Assembly: GCF_003385235.1 (NCBI RefSeq)
Contig: NZ_PQIA01000028.1
Coordinates: 1 to 64,000, forward strand
Length of the DNA: 64,000 bases
From: Amycolatopsis circi
Lineage (GTDB): Bacteria > Actinomycetota > Actinomycetes > Mycobacteriales > Pseudonocardiaceae
Direction: 5' to 3'
Part shown: piece by piece, positions 10,806 to 19,464 of the stretch
How positions within the stretch are numbered: the first letter of the stretch is position 1
Layout: each line of letters starts with the position of its first letter
Program-made: the position numbers and the translations under genes
The notes under the pieces: model-generated
The model's database searches: none
What the model saw: only the letters and a program-made list of their open reading frames with translations
What the model was told of the DNA's origin: nothing

Positions 10806-12095
10806 ATGGTCACATTGGGGGAATTTTCTGGTCTGGGGCTGCGCGATGCGGTTTCCCGGTGGTCGCTCTGGTCCCGGCCGCGGCAGTGGGTCGCGGTCAC
10901 GCTGACGAGCATGGCCGTCACGGTGGTGCTCACCGTGGTGAGCGCGCTGGTGTTCCCGGTCAGCCTCCGGCAGCTCGGCATCCTCGGCATGCTCGCCGGA
11001 CTGGCGATCGCGCAGACCGAGGTCACGCGGCAGATCGAGCGGCAGCGCCGGATGTTGAGCCAGGGCCCGCACATCACCGTGACCTCGGTGTGGCTGCTTC
11101 CGGCGGCGCTGCTGGTGCCGCCGCAGCTGGTGGCCGCGCTGGGCGTGATCATCTACGTCTACCTGGCGTTCCGCAGCTGGAACGGCACGCGCCCCGGTGA
11201 GGCGCACCGCGTCGCGGCCAACGCGACCACGATGATCCTGTCCGGCTTCGGTGCCGCGCTAGCCGGACATCTGGCGACCGGCCACAGCGTCACCGTCGTA
11301 GTGGCGGGCGCGCTCGGTTATTTCCTGGTCAACACCGCGCTGACCGGCCTTGGTCTGTACCTGACCGACCCGGCGAAGGCGACGGCCGAGTCGTGCCTCG
11401 GCACGATGGACGACAACCTGATCGAGCTGGCGACCCTGTGCGTCGGCGGCCTGCTCGTGATGGTGCTGAGCCAGGAACCGCTGCTGTCGGTGCTGGTGAT
11501 CCTGCCGCTGTACGTGCTGCAGCGCTCGATGCTGATCAAGCGGCTCGAGGAACTCGCGACCACGGACCAGAAGACGCAGCTGCTCAACGCCACCACCTGG
11601 CAGGAGGGCGCGCAGCGCGAGATTTCCCGTGCCGAGCGCGAGAACGGCAGCTTCGGCGCGCTGATGATCGACCTCGACCACTTCAAGCGGATCAACGACA
11701 CGTTCGGCCACCTCGCGGGCGATGACGTGCTCAAAGCCGTTGCCGCCGTGGTGAAACAGGAGACCCGGGCGCACGATCTGGTCGGCCGTTTCGGCGGCGA
11801 GGAGTTCGTCGCGCTGCTGCCGTCGACGTCGAAGGAAGACGCGATCGTGACGGCGGAACGGATCCGGCAGCGGATCAGCGAGCTGGTGATTCCGACGCAG
11901 ACGAACGAAGGCCAGTCCGTCGCGATCGAAAACCGCACCGCGTCGATCGGGGTAGCGGCGTTCCCGCTGGACGGGACGAGCATCGAGGAAGTGATGGCGG
12001 CGGCCGACGCCGCGGTCTATGCGGCGAAGAACAGCGGCCGCAACCGGGTCGTCGGCTCGGTCAACCCAGCCCGGGAACTCGCGGCGGTCGCTTAA
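10806..12095 (+). CDS. Membrane diguanylate cyclase (GGDEF domain)
   Basis: The 429-residue protein has an N-terminal membrane sensor of six or so helices (residues 30-235) and a C-terminal GGDEF domain (about 250-415). The domain has DLDHFKRINDTFGHLAGDD (metal and substrate loop) and RFGGEEFVALLP with the active GGEEF signature. RAHD lies five residues before GGEEF, matching the RxxD inhibitory I-site, so product feedback by c-di-GMP is expected. A GGGGGGAAG directly precedes ATG 10806. It makes c-di-GMP at the inner face of the membrane; no EAL partner is nearby. Confidence 0.93.
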   Translation: MVTLGEFSGLGLRDAVSRWSLWSRPRQWVAVTLTSMAVTVVLTVVSALVFPVSLRQLGILGMLAGLAIAQTEVTRQIERQRRMLSQGPHITVTSVWLLPAALLVPPQLVAALGVIIYVYLAFRSWNGTRPGEAHRVAANATTMILSGFGAALAGHLATGHSVTVVVAGALGYFLVNTALTGLGLYLTDPAKATAESCLGTMDDNLIELATLCVGGLLVMVLSQEPLLSVLVILPLYVLQRSMLIKRLEELATTDQKTQLLNATTWQEGAQREISRAERENGSFGALMIDLDHFKRINDTFGHLAGDDVLKAVAAVVKQETRAHDLVGRFGGEEFVALLPSTSKEDAIVTAERIRQRISELVIPTQTNEGQSVAIENRTASIGVAAFPLDGTSIEEVMAAADAAVYAAKNSGRNRVVGSVNPARELAAVA

Positions 12096-12102
12096 GGACC
12101 TC

Positions 12103-12139
12103 GGACCCGGCCGGCACCCTCCCCCGGCCGGCCGGGTCC
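12103..12139 (+). terminator. Terminator after the diguanylate cyclase gene
   Basis: GGACCCGGCCGG (12103-12114) pairs perfectly with CCGGCCGGGTCC (12128-12139) around a C-rich loop, starting 8 bp after the stop codon. The stem is strong but has no clear T-tract. Confidence 0.7.
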
Positions 12140-12168
12140 ATTCCTTCGCGACAGCCGGGAATTCGGAA

Positions 12169-12675
12169 GTGACCCCTGTGCCGCTCACCGGGATCCGCCT
12201 CGCTCGCGACGACGAATTCGCCGCCGTCGCCGCGTTGCGCTGGCGGTGGGTCGCTGACCAAGGCGGTCCGCTGCAACGCGATCGGGCCGAATTCGTGCGC
12301 GAGTTCGCCGACTGGGCTCGCGCGCACGCCGAGACGCATCGCTGTCTCGTGGCGGTGCGGGACGAGCAAGTGCTCGGGATGGCGTTTCTCGCGCTCACCC
12401 CCAGAGTGCCGACGCCGCACGACTTTTCGCGGGTCTGCGGCGATGTGCAATGCGTGTACGTCATTCCGGAAGCTCGGGACAGCGGCGTCGGCGGCCTCCT
12501 GATCGAGGAAACCCTGCGGCTGGCCGCGGAATTCGGGCTGGAGCGGGTGACCGTGCACTCCTCGGATCGCGCGATACCTGCCTACGCGCGGCACGGATTC
12601 GCGGTGTCGAAGAACCTGCTCCAAAGCGAACTGCGGATCGCGACCGACGTCCCGGCTAACCGAACGTATTCCTAG
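12169..12675 (+). CDS. GNAT family N-acetyltransferase
   Basis: The product is 168 residues from GTG 12169 (GTG 12178 is an alternative). The GNAT fold is supported by LVAVRDEQVLGMAFLAL (beta4), VQCVYVIPEARDSGVGGLLI with the acetyl-CoA loop (RDSGVGG in place of RGxGxG), and VHSSDRAIPAYARHGF near the C-terminus. The acceptor substrate is unknown. It follows the cyclase terminator, so it is probably separately transcribed. Its last 20 bp overlap the convergent XRE regulator gene. Confidence 0.85.
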   Translation: MTPVPLTGIRLARDDEFAAVAALRWRWVADQGGPLQRDRAEFVREFADWARAHAETHRCLVAVRDEQVLGMAFLALTPRVPTPHDFSRVCGDVQCVYVIPEARDSGVGGLLIEETLRLAAEFGLERVTVHSSDRAIPAYARHGFAVSKNLLQSELRIATDVPANRTYS

Positions 12676-13534
12676 GCCCCTCCGCGGTTTTCCCCTTCGC
12701 CAGCTCCCGGAACTGCTGTGCGGTGTGCTGCACGAACGCCGCCGATTGGCGGGAGTCCAGGGAGAACTCGCGGATCCGGTCCGCGACCTCGCAGTAGGTG
12801 TCGTTCCCCTCGTCGAGGAGGAAGGCCCCGGAGTGCTGGTGCTCGAAGTAGACGATCGGATCGCCGACCTCCACGTAGTACACGCAAAACCGCCCGGCCA
12901 GTCCCGAATGCCCGCCGCTGCTGGCGGGCACGACGCGGACCGACAGCTTCGCCGACGTCGCCATCAGGTCGGCGAGGAACCGCAGCTGCCGGGCCATCGT
13001 CCCGGGTCCGCCGATCGGATTGCGCAACGCCGCCTCGCCCAGCAGCACCTCGCACGGGATCGCGCCGGGGCCGACCACCAGCGGGCGGCGCATCATCCGG
13101 ATCTCCGCCTGGCGTTCCGCGTCCTTCACCGGCAGTCCGTCGGCGAGGAACAACGCCCGCGCGTAGTCCGGGATCTGCAGCAGCCCGGGCAGCAGGAGCG
13201 GCTGCCATTCGACGACCGACGTGGCGGCGCGTTCGCAGGCGAGCAGCCCGCCGAGGTGGTCCGGGTCGGACTGTTTGCCGCGGGCGACCCAGCCCGGTTC
13301 GGCGGTGCCGCGCGCCAGTTGCAGGATCCGCTGTTTCTCCGCGCCCACGACGCCGAGCGCGCCGAGGATGCCCGCGACGTCCTCCAGTGCGGGAACCCGT
13401 TGTCCCAGCTCCCAGTTCGACACCAGCGCGGGGTTGGTGCCGACTCGCCGGGCGAGTTCGCGCAGTCCGAAACGGGCGTCGACCCTGGCCTCGCGCAGTG
13501 CGGTGCCGAGGGTGCGGATCCTGGGGGTGAGCAT
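12656..13534 (-). CDS. XRE-family regulator with DUF5753 C-terminal domain
   Basis: From ATG 13534 this gives about 292 residues; ATG 13549 and 13573 are in-frame alternatives. Residues 1-65 form a lambda-repressor-type HTH (ARRVGTNPALVSNWELGQRV), and the remaining about 200 residues match the DUF5753 ligand-binding-like domain (LLPGLLQIPDYARALF, VVPASSGGHSGLAGRF). Such regulators often control neighbouring small DUF397 genes in actinomycetes; none is seen here. The candidate operator at 13562-13585 lies just upstream of the 13534 start, which favours that start. Confidence 0.85.
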   Translation of the reverse strand: MLTPRIRTLGTALREARVDARFGLRELARRVGTNPALVSNWELGQRVPALEDVAGILGALGVVGAEKQRILQLARGTAEPGWVARGKQSDPDHLGGLLACERAATSVVEWQPLLLPGLLQIPDYARALFLADGLPVKDAERQAEIRMMRRPLVVGPGAIPCEVLLGEAALRNPIGGPGTMARQLRFLADLMATSAKLSVRVVPASSGGHSGLAGRFCVYYVEVGDPIVYFEHQHSGAFLLDEGNDTYCEVADRIREFSLDSRQSAAFVQHTAQQFRELAKGKTAEGPRNTFG

Positions 13535-13561
13535 GGCCGTGCCTCGCATGGCCGTCTTTGT

Positions 13562-13585
13562 AGGTGTCACCAAATGCGAACACCT
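13562..13585. promoter_or_regulatory. Inverted repeat at the XRE regulator promoter
   Basis: AGGTGT (13562-13567) and ACACCT (13580-13585) form an inverted repeat with a 12-bp spacer, and GGTGTCACC inside it is itself palindromic. It is a candidate autoregulatory site. Confidence 0.35.
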
Positions 13586-13614
13586 CTAGCTGTCACCCGA
13601 AGGTGGGCAACGGG

Positions 13615-13648
13615 CCGGTCGCGCCCCGGTTTTTCGGGGCGCGACCGG
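13615..13648 (-). terminator. Terminator of the DUF3151 gene
   Basis: A perfect 14-bp stem, CCGGTCGCGCCCCG with CGGGGCGCGACCGG, encloses a GTTTTT loop immediately downstream of the DUF3151 stop codon (13658) on the minus strand. Confidence 0.8.
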
Positions 13649-13657
13649 CGGTGTGCG

Positions 13658-14068
13658 TCACTTCAGACCGGTCGCCTCGGCCGCGGCGGGGTCGGAGTCG
13701 GCGAGGAACGTCTTGCAGCGCTCGTACTCCTCGGCCTCGCCGATGCGCTCAGCGGCCAGGCCGAGCACGGCGAGCGCGCGCAGGAAACCCTGGTTCGGCC
13801 GGTGCTCCCACGGCACCGGGCCGAAGCCCTTCCAGCCGGCGCGGCGGAGCTGGTCGAGGCCGCGGTGGTAGCCGGTGCGGGCGTAGGCGTACGCGGCGAC
13901 GGTCTCGCCGCCGGCGAGCGCGCGTTCGGCGAGCGCGGCCCAGGCCTCGCTGTAGTCGGGGTGTTCGGCGGCCACGGAGGTCGGGTCCGTACCGGAGTCG
14001 AGCGCGGCCTGCGCGTCGGTGTGCTCGGGCAGCAGCGTGGGCTCGGGGCCCAGCAGGTTGTGCGTCAT
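13658..14068 (-). CDS. DUF3151 family protein
   Basis: The 136-residue cytoplasmic protein begins MTHNLLGPEPTLLPEH and contains ALDSGTDPTSVAAEHPDYSE, YAYARTGYHRGLDQLRRAGW and PNQGFLRALAVLGLAAERIG, all characteristic of the actinobacterial DUF3151 family. TPR-like helical periodicity is visible. Biochemical function is unknown. The frame is open upstream to 14593, but ATG 14068 gives the family-typical N-terminus and length. It has its own strong terminator. Confidence 0.88.
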   Translation of the reverse strand: MTHNLLGPEPTLLPEHTDAQAALDSGTDPTSVAAEHPDYSEAWAALAERALAGGETVAAYAYARTGYHRGLDQLRRAGWKGFGPVPWEHRPNQGFLRALAVLGLAAERIGEAEEYERCKTFLADSDPAAAEATGLK

Positions 14069-14097
14069 GCCGCCATTGTGCCCACGATGCCCCCGGG

Positions 14098-14184
14098 TCA
14101 GAGGAACAGGCTGGTCAGCACGCCCCCGCCGGCCAGCACGAGGGCTGCGATCAGCACGGCGGCGACAGCTCGTTTCGGCATCAT
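14098..14184 (-). CDS. Possible 28-residue single-TM peptide
   Basis: A short reading frame from ATG 14184 (or 14181) encodes a basic start (MMPKR) followed by one hydrophobic helix (AVAAVLIAALVLAGGG) ending in SLFL. It lies between the DUF3151 gene and the divergent membrane-protein gene. It looks like a small membrane peptide, but there is no homology argument available here and the region also serves as promoter. Confidence 0.3.
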   Translation of the reverse strand: MMPKRAVAAVLIAALVLAGGGVLTSLFL

Positions 14185-14290
14185 GGGCCGACACCCTGCC
14201 GTGCCGCGCCGGGCGCGGGCAAGTCCGCCACCCGTAGGGGTGAACCCCGGTTTTTGCCCCTTCTCCCGCCGCGTGCTCTTGCGGCAGGGA

Positions 14291-15472
14291 ATGATGGCGC
14301 CTATGACGAAGGCGGTTGAAGACGTCGCCCGCCCCGCGGTCCCTCGCGGACCAGTGGGCAAGACCAGGCTTTTCTTCGCGACGCACTGGCACCGCGGCGC
14401 GCCGGGACAGCCGGCTCCGGCGTGGGTGCTGCGGTTCTGTTACGGCATGTGGCTGACCGCGTTCGCGTTCAAGCTGGTCGGGTCGTCGTGGGACATGTCG
14501 TGGCACTTCAAGTGGCTGCGCGACGACCTCGCCCCGCCGCACCTGATCAACACCGTCGGCACGGTGATCATCGTCGTGCTGGTCGCGATCCACAGCTACA
14601 CCGGTCTCGGCTGCGACCGGCGCTCATTGCGGCTCATGCAGGCCGGGCTGATCGTGTTCCTGGTCGCCGCGCCGCTCGACGTGATCAACCACCGCGTCAA
14701 CGGCCTCGACCTGACCGCGTGGAGCCCGTCGCACATGATGCTGTACCTCGGCACCGGCATCATGCAGGCGGGCGTTCTGCTCGGCTGGCTGCGGCTGTCC
14801 CCGCCGGGCCGCTTCCGCACCGGCGTGCTGCTCGCGCTGTGGGCGTTCTTCCTGGAGAACACCTTCTTCCCGAACGGACAGCAGGAGTACGGCATCCTCG
14901 GCCTGCGGGCCTGGGAACGCGGCACGCCCGAGGCGGAGCCGACGCTGCTTTCCTTCGCCGCCAACCAGATCGGCCACCCGGTCGACCGGGCCGCGGTGCT
15001 GCACTTCACGATGCCGATCCCGGAGTGGGTGTATCCGCTGTGGGGGATCGGCGTTTCGGCACTCATCCTGGTGCTGGCCCGCAAGACCGTCGGACGTCGC
15101 TGGGCCGGGCTGACCGTGGCCGGCGCGTATGTCGCGTACCGGAGTTTGATGTGGGCGCTGCTGCTGGCGCTGGGCTTCCCGGTGTCGACGGTGCCGTTCT
15201 ATCTGCTGGCTGTCGGGCTCGCGGTGGATCTGGCCTTCCTGCTGCCGCGACCCGCGGCGGCCGGGGCGGTTTTGGTGACGGTGCTCGGGTACGGCGCGTT
15301 CTGGGTGCAGTCGCAGTTGCGGCCTTGGCTGCTCGGGGAGTCGCAGACGGAATCGGCGCCGCCGGTGGCGTATTGGACGGCTTTGGTCGCCGTGGTGGCG
15401 GTGTTCGCGTTGTGGGCCGGGGCTGGTCCGGCGAAGGAGCGGTGGGCTTCTCGGCGCGCGCTGGCGGCGTAG
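14291..15472 (+). CDS. Polytopic membrane protein of unknown function
   Basis: The protein is about 393 residues with roughly 10 hydrophobic segments (the first near residues 45-65, the last near 365-380). Several conserved-looking polar patches sit at membrane edges: SSWDMSWHFKW, NHRVNGLDLTAWSPSHMMLY, FFLENTFFPNGQQEYG and HFTMPIPEW. Histidine and aspartate residues in these (DMSWH, NHRVNGLD, SPSHM) could bind metal. I do not recognise the family. ATG 14291, 14294 and 14303 are all possible starts; GGGA sits just before 14291. The frame remains open far upstream but overlaps real genes there. Confidence 0.75.
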   Translation: MMAPMTKAVEDVARPAVPRGPVGKTRLFFATHWHRGAPGQPAPAWVLRFCYGMWLTAFAFKLVGSSWDMSWHFKWLRDDLAPPHLINTVGTVIIVVLVAIHSYTGLGCDRRSLRLMQAGLIVFLVAAPLDVINHRVNGLDLTAWSPSHMMLYLGTGIMQAGVLLGWLRLSPPGRFRTGVLLALWAFFLENTFFPNGQQEYGILGLRAWERGTPEAEPTLLSFAANQIGHPVDRAAVLHFTMPIPEWVYPLWGIGVSALILVLARKTVGRRWAGLTVAGAYVAYRSLMWALLLALGFPVSTVPFYLLAVGLAVDLAFLLPRPAAAGAVLVTVLGYGAFWVQSQLRPWLLGESQTESAPPVAYWTALVAVVAVFALWAGAGPAKERWASRRALAA

Positions 15473-15573
15473 CTCGGCGCTGCCATTCGAGTGATTCGCG
15501 ATCGTCGTCGTCCCAGCTTGATCCCTTTCCGGAATACTGCGGACACCTGCAGTAACCTCGGGGAGGGGGTTCC

Positions 15574-17496
15574 GTGGCGCTCAGTTCGCACGCCCGAAAG
15601 CGGCAGCGGGCCGCAAACCTGGTCTCGGAGCGGTATCCCGGGCTGAACTCCTTGCAGCGCAACGTTTTCGCCGAGCTGGTGGCGCGCACCGCCGAGGGCT
15701 GGCAGCTCGCGGTGCGGACCGGATCTGCCTCGGCCGCGGATGCTTACCTGATCGGCCGGGTCGGGGTGTTCGCCATTGTTGTCGCAGATCCAGCCCCGGA
15801 TACCGGGACGATGCAGGCGGTGCTGCGGCAGGTCGACGAACTGTTCGCCGCGTTGTCGCTTCCCGGCGATCGGCGCATCGCCGCGAGCGCGGTCACCCCG
15901 GTCGTGATCGGAGCCCCGGATTCCCCGGCCGGTCCGCGCAATGCCGGGCCGTTCTGGTCGCTGCCCGCCTCCCGGCTGGATCTGCTTTTCCGGCGCGACA
16001 CAGTGCATCTGACCACGAAGCAAGTCGCGCGGATCGCCGGCGAGCTGCGACCGCGTCTGGACGGGTACGACTGGCCGAGCATCGAGGCGTCGGCCGCGGA
16101 AGAGGAACCTATCGAGTTGCTCTCGGCGGAGAGCGTCGCCGAGAATCAGCTGGCGGCAGCAGTGGAGCGGCCGTTCGACACGTGGATGACGTTCCTGCAC
16201 CCGGACCAGGCGGCGCTGGCGACGCGAAACTACGGCGGTCCGGCCCGGATCAGCGGACCGGCCGGCACGGGCAAGACCGTGGTGGCACTGCATCGGCTTC
16301 GGCATGCCGGAAGGCGGAGCACGGGCCCGTTGTTGTTCACGGCGTTCGTGCGGAACTTGCCGCCGGTGAGCGAAACCGCGTTCCGACGGCTGGCGCCGGA
16401 GATGGCGGACCGGGCGGAGTTCGTCAGCCTGCACTCGTGGGCGAGCGCCTTCCTCGCCAGCCGGGAAATCCATCTGAACATCGCGTTCGAGACCGCGTTC
16501 AGCCTTGCCTGGAGAACACACAGCAGCGCGCTTCAAGACGCCGGGCCGCAGTACTGGGCGGACGAGGTGCACCGGGTGATCAAGGGCAGGGGCATCAAAA
16601 CCCTTGCGGAGTATCAGCGGGTGATCCGGCGCGGACGGCGACGACGTCTCGACAATCGCCAGCGCGCCACGGTCTGGCAGGTGTATCTGGACTACCAGAA
16701 GAACCTCGCGGAGCGAAACGCCCACGACTTTGACGATCTCCTGGCACGAGCGCTGCGGGAGCTTGAACGGCAGCCGCTCGAAGAGCCGTACGCCGCGGTG
16801 GTCGTCGACGAAGTGCAGGACATGACGCTGACCGGCCTGCGGCTGCTTCGCATGATCGCCGGCGACGGACCGAACCAGCTGCTGCTCGTCGGGGACGGCC
16901 AGCAACAGGTCTACCCGGGCGGCTGGCGGCTTTCCGACGCGGGAATCCCCGTTCAGGGCCGTGGCGAGGTGCTGAAAGTCAACTACCGCAACCGCGTCGG
17001 CATCCTGGATTTCGCCCGGCGGATCACCGCCCTCAACGAGGTCGACGACCTGGACGGAGCGGCCGGGGTCGCACTGCGCGACGCGGCCGCGGTCAACGAC
17101 GGCGGGATCGCCAAGTCTTGGGAGGGCACCGAATCCGAGCTGCCGAACGCACTGGTCGCCGCGGTGCGAGGCCTCGACATTCCGCTCGGCGAGACCGCGC
17201 TGATCACCTTCAGCAACCGGGATGCCCTGCTGTGCCGGAAGCTGCTGGACTCGGCTGGTGTCGCCACCCAGCCGATCGACCAGCACACCGGCGAAACCGG
17301 CGACCGGCTGTACGCGGGGACCGTGCACAAGGCGAAAGGACTGGACTTCCGCGCGGTGCTGGTTGTCGACTTCGTGCGTCCGGAGCCGGAAGACCCCGCC
17401 ACCGAGCAGGAGAAACGCGAGCTGCGGAACCGGCAGCGGCTCGTCGCCGCCACTCGCGCGCGGGATTTCCTCTGGTGGGCCACCGTGAAGTCCTAA
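15574..17496 (+). CDS. SF1 UvrD/Rep-like DNA helicase with divergent N-terminal domain
   Basis: The 640-residue protein carries the full set of superfamily 1 motifs: Walker A GPAGTGKTVVALHR near residue 228, Walker B VVVDEVQDM near 408, GDGQQQVYPGG near 440, TVHKAKGLDF near 582 and LVAATRAR near 622. The first about 190 residues are not helicase; SAADAYLIGRVGVFAIVV resembles a NERD nuclease-related domain in which the usual acidic EVK catalytic strand is degenerate. It should be an ATP-driven DNA helicase, possibly in repair or defence. Its stop overlaps the convergent downstream gene by 4 bp. Confidence 0.88.
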   Translation: MALSSHARKRQRAANLVSERYPGLNSLQRNVFAELVARTAEGWQLAVRTGSASAADAYLIGRVGVFAIVVADPAPDTGTMQAVLRQVDELFAALSLPGDRRIAASAVTPVVIGAPDSPAGPRNAGPFWSLPASRLDLLFRRDTVHLTTKQVARIAGELRPRLDGYDWPSIEASAAEEEPIELLSAESVAENQLAAAVERPFDTWMTFLHPDQAALATRNYGGPARISGPAGTGKTVVALHRLRHAGRRSTGPLLFTAFVRNLPPVSETAFRRLAPEMADRAEFVSLHSWASAFLASREIHLNIAFETAFSLAWRTHSSALQDAGPQYWADEVHRVIKGRGIKTLAEYQRVIRRGRRRRLDNRQRATVWQVYLDYQKNLAERNAHDFDDLLARALRELERQPLEEPYAAVVVDEVQDMTLTGLRLLRMIAGDGPNQLLLVGDGQQQVYPGGWRLSDAGIPVQGRGEVLKVNYRNRVGILDFARRITALNEVDDLDGAAGVALRDAAAVNDGGIAKSWEGTESELPNALVAAVRGLDIPLGETALITFSNRDALLCRKLLDSAGVATQPIDQHTGETGDRLYAGTVHKAKGLDFRAVLVVDFVRPEPEDPATEQEKRELRNRQRLVAATRARDFLWWATVKS

Positions 17497-19253
17497 TTGG
17501 ACAGAAGGCGGCGGTAGTAGTCGGTGGCCGGTTTGATGCCGTGGTCTGGATCGGCGTTGTACAACCCGTCCGCGCCCTTCGGGCCGAAACTGTACGGCTG
17601 ATACAGCGTCGCACAGGATGGTTCGGTCTTGGCAAGTCGTTGCCAGCCTTGCCATTCCGCGTCGTAGCGGGCCAGGTGGTAGCGCATGACGGCGTTGTCG
17701 TACCCGCCAGCGTAGCCGCGCAGCATCACTTCCCAGCCGTGGTGCACGACTCGGTGCCAGGCTTGGCCGTAGCGCGCGGACACTCGCAGGTACGTCCGGT
17801 CGGCGCGATCGCGCAGCGGGATCGTGCCGGACAGCGCGACGATTTCGTCCCACATCCGGGCAGCGTTGGCTTTCTCGGCGAGGACCGACTCGACCCGGCC
17901 CTTTGCGATTATTGCGTCATAATCGCTGGTCAGATCCTTGTCGGAGCCGCCGAGGAACTGGTCGCGGGTCCACATCAGCCTAGTCATTGGGTGGACCACA
18001 CTGTAGTGCCCGCGCAGCACGGCGGCCGCCGAAAGCAGCGCCAGACGACGGAACCGGCGGACCTGATCGCCGTGCAAACCGAGCCTCGTGGTCGCGTATT
18101 CGGTGAACGCGCCTTCCTCGCCGCAGCCGGTGTCGCGGGTCCAGCGGGCGATCACCCAGGTGTTGAGGTCGCACCAGAGTTCGTTGTGCAGATACGGTCC
18201 GCGCCAACCGCCGCCGCGGGACCAGGTCCAGATTCCGGCGATGATCGGATTGCTGGCTACCTCGGCGAGTCCGATCGGCCCGGTGCGCGGCTGGGTGCGG
18301 AATTCTTCGAAACCGTTTACTACGCCGTCGATCACGTAATTCGGGAACGCGCCCTTGCCCTCGTACTCGCGCTGGCATTCCACCTCGATGATCTGCCGAT
18401 GCTTGCCGACGCCGATGGTGCGGTTGAACGGAATGGTCCGCCAGAAGTCTTTCTCGGTATGCTTGATCGAGAAGACCAGGTTCTCGTGCGTTTCGACCTG
18501 GCCGGTCACCTGCCGGTAGAAGTCCGGGTCACTGGTCAGCTTGTCGCTGCCGGTGGACCAGGTGCGGTAGAAGACCCGCTTGCCGCGCAGGCACATCTCG
18601 TCGCGCAGGATGCCGAGCAGCGTGAGGTGGCTTGTGGCGCCGTTGGTGATCGGGTTGTTTCCGGTGTGGAACGGGACGTTCTGCACGTACGTCTCTCCGG
18701 TACGCACGACAATTCCGTCCAGGCCAGGGAAACGGGTGCAGATCTCGCGCAGCATCAGGCGGTGGATTTGCTGAGTGAGCGGGCGGTCGAAGCTGATTCT
18801 GCCTTGACCGTCGAGGATTTGGTCGCCGTACAGTTCGACCAGGCGTTTCGGCAGTACGATGATGTCGGTGAAGAAATACGCCGCGATGCCCGCCGCGTGT
18901 GCTCGCGCGATGTGTGCGTCGATCTTCTTCGCGGTAGCTTCAACCCAGGCGCGGCCCGGTGAGTTCTCCGGGAAAATGCGCTCGTCGAAGGTTTCGAAGG
19001 TGATCGCGGTCTGCGGCGGGGTGAACTCGTTGATCACCTGACCGTCATAGCCGTAGCTCTTCAAGGTCACGGGATCGTTGAAGCGGCTGGAAAACAGTGG
19101 TTCGCCAGGGTTGTTCTGGACCATGTCGAGCAGGAAGGGCAGCCGTCGGCCAGCGGGTTTCGCGAAGGCTGTCCCGGTGGTGGCCGCGAGAGCCGCGAGG
19201 GCGACCCCGCCGCGCAACGCCGTCCGCCGACTGGTTTCCCACGCTGCGCCCAT
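17493..19253 (-). CDS. Tat-exported protein, putative glycoside hydrolase of unassigned family
   Basis: The 586-residue protein starts with a twin-arginine signal (SRRTALRGGVALAALAA, AFA cleavage near residue 31). The mature part is rich in aromatic and acidic patches typical of TIM-barrel glycosidases: GLDGIVVRTGETYVQNVPFH, EFTPPQTAITFETFDER, GIWTWSRGGGWRGPYLHNEL. These recall alpha-glucuronidase-type folds, but I cannot assign a family. It is divergent from the GH29 alpha-fucosidase gene, so a joint role in breaking down an extracellular fucosylated glycan is plausible inference. A TCTGAT dyad lies just upstream. Confidence 0.7.
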   Translation of the reverse strand: MGAAWETSRRTALRGGVALAALAATTGTAFAKPAGRRLPFLLDMVQNNPGEPLFSSRFNDPVTLKSYGYDGQVINEFTPPQTAITFETFDERIFPENSPGRAWVEATAKKIDAHIARAHAAGIAAYFFTDIIVLPKRLVELYGDQILDGQGRISFDRPLTQQIHRLMLREICTRFPGLDGIVVRTGETYVQNVPFHTGNNPITNGATSHLTLLGILRDEMCLRGKRVFYRTWSTGSDKLTSDPDFYRQVTGQVETHENLVFSIKHTEKDFWRTIPFNRTIGVGKHRQIIEVECQREYEGKGAFPNYVIDGVVNGFEEFRTQPRTGPIGLAEVASNPIIAGIWTWSRGGGWRGPYLHNELWCDLNTWVIARWTRDTGCGEEGAFTEYATTRLGLHGDQVRRFRRLALLSAAAVLRGHYSVVHPMTRLMWTRDQFLGGSDKDLTSDYDAIIAKGRVESVLAEKANAARMWDEIVALSGTIPLRDRADRTYLRVSARYGQAWHRVVHHGWEVMLRGYAGGYDNAVMRYHLARYDAEWQGWQRLAKTEPSCATLYQPYSFGPKGADGLYNADPDHGIKPATDYYRRLLSN

Positions 19254-19271
19254 GCCCGCGCCTCCATAGTG

Positions 19272-19288
19272 ATCAGAATAGATCTGAT
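19272..19288. promoter_or_regulatory. ATCAGA-N5-TCTGAT dyad upstream of the glycosidase gene
   Basis: A perfect 6-bp inverted repeat with a 5-bp spacer lies 19 bp upstream of the minus-strand start at 19253, in the divergent region shared with the alpha-fucosidase gene. The shape fits a GntR- or ROK-type operator. Confidence 0.4.
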
Positions 19289-19464
19289 GTATTGACTGTG
19301 AGCGTAAGAACAGCCTTGAGCCTCGTCAACCGTCACGCTGTCGCATTCATGCTTGTGAACAAGTGTCTCGGCAAGACAGAATCCTTGCCTTTGCCTTCTG
19401 CGAACTGGTACGCCTGGAAGTCAAGACATCTGATGACCGCCGCCGCGACGGGAGTGGATGCGTC

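Noticed and set aside
12725..14290. A long plus-strand extension of the membrane-protein frame
   Set aside because: It runs antisense over the XRE and DUF3151 genes; the membrane protein begins at 14291-14303.
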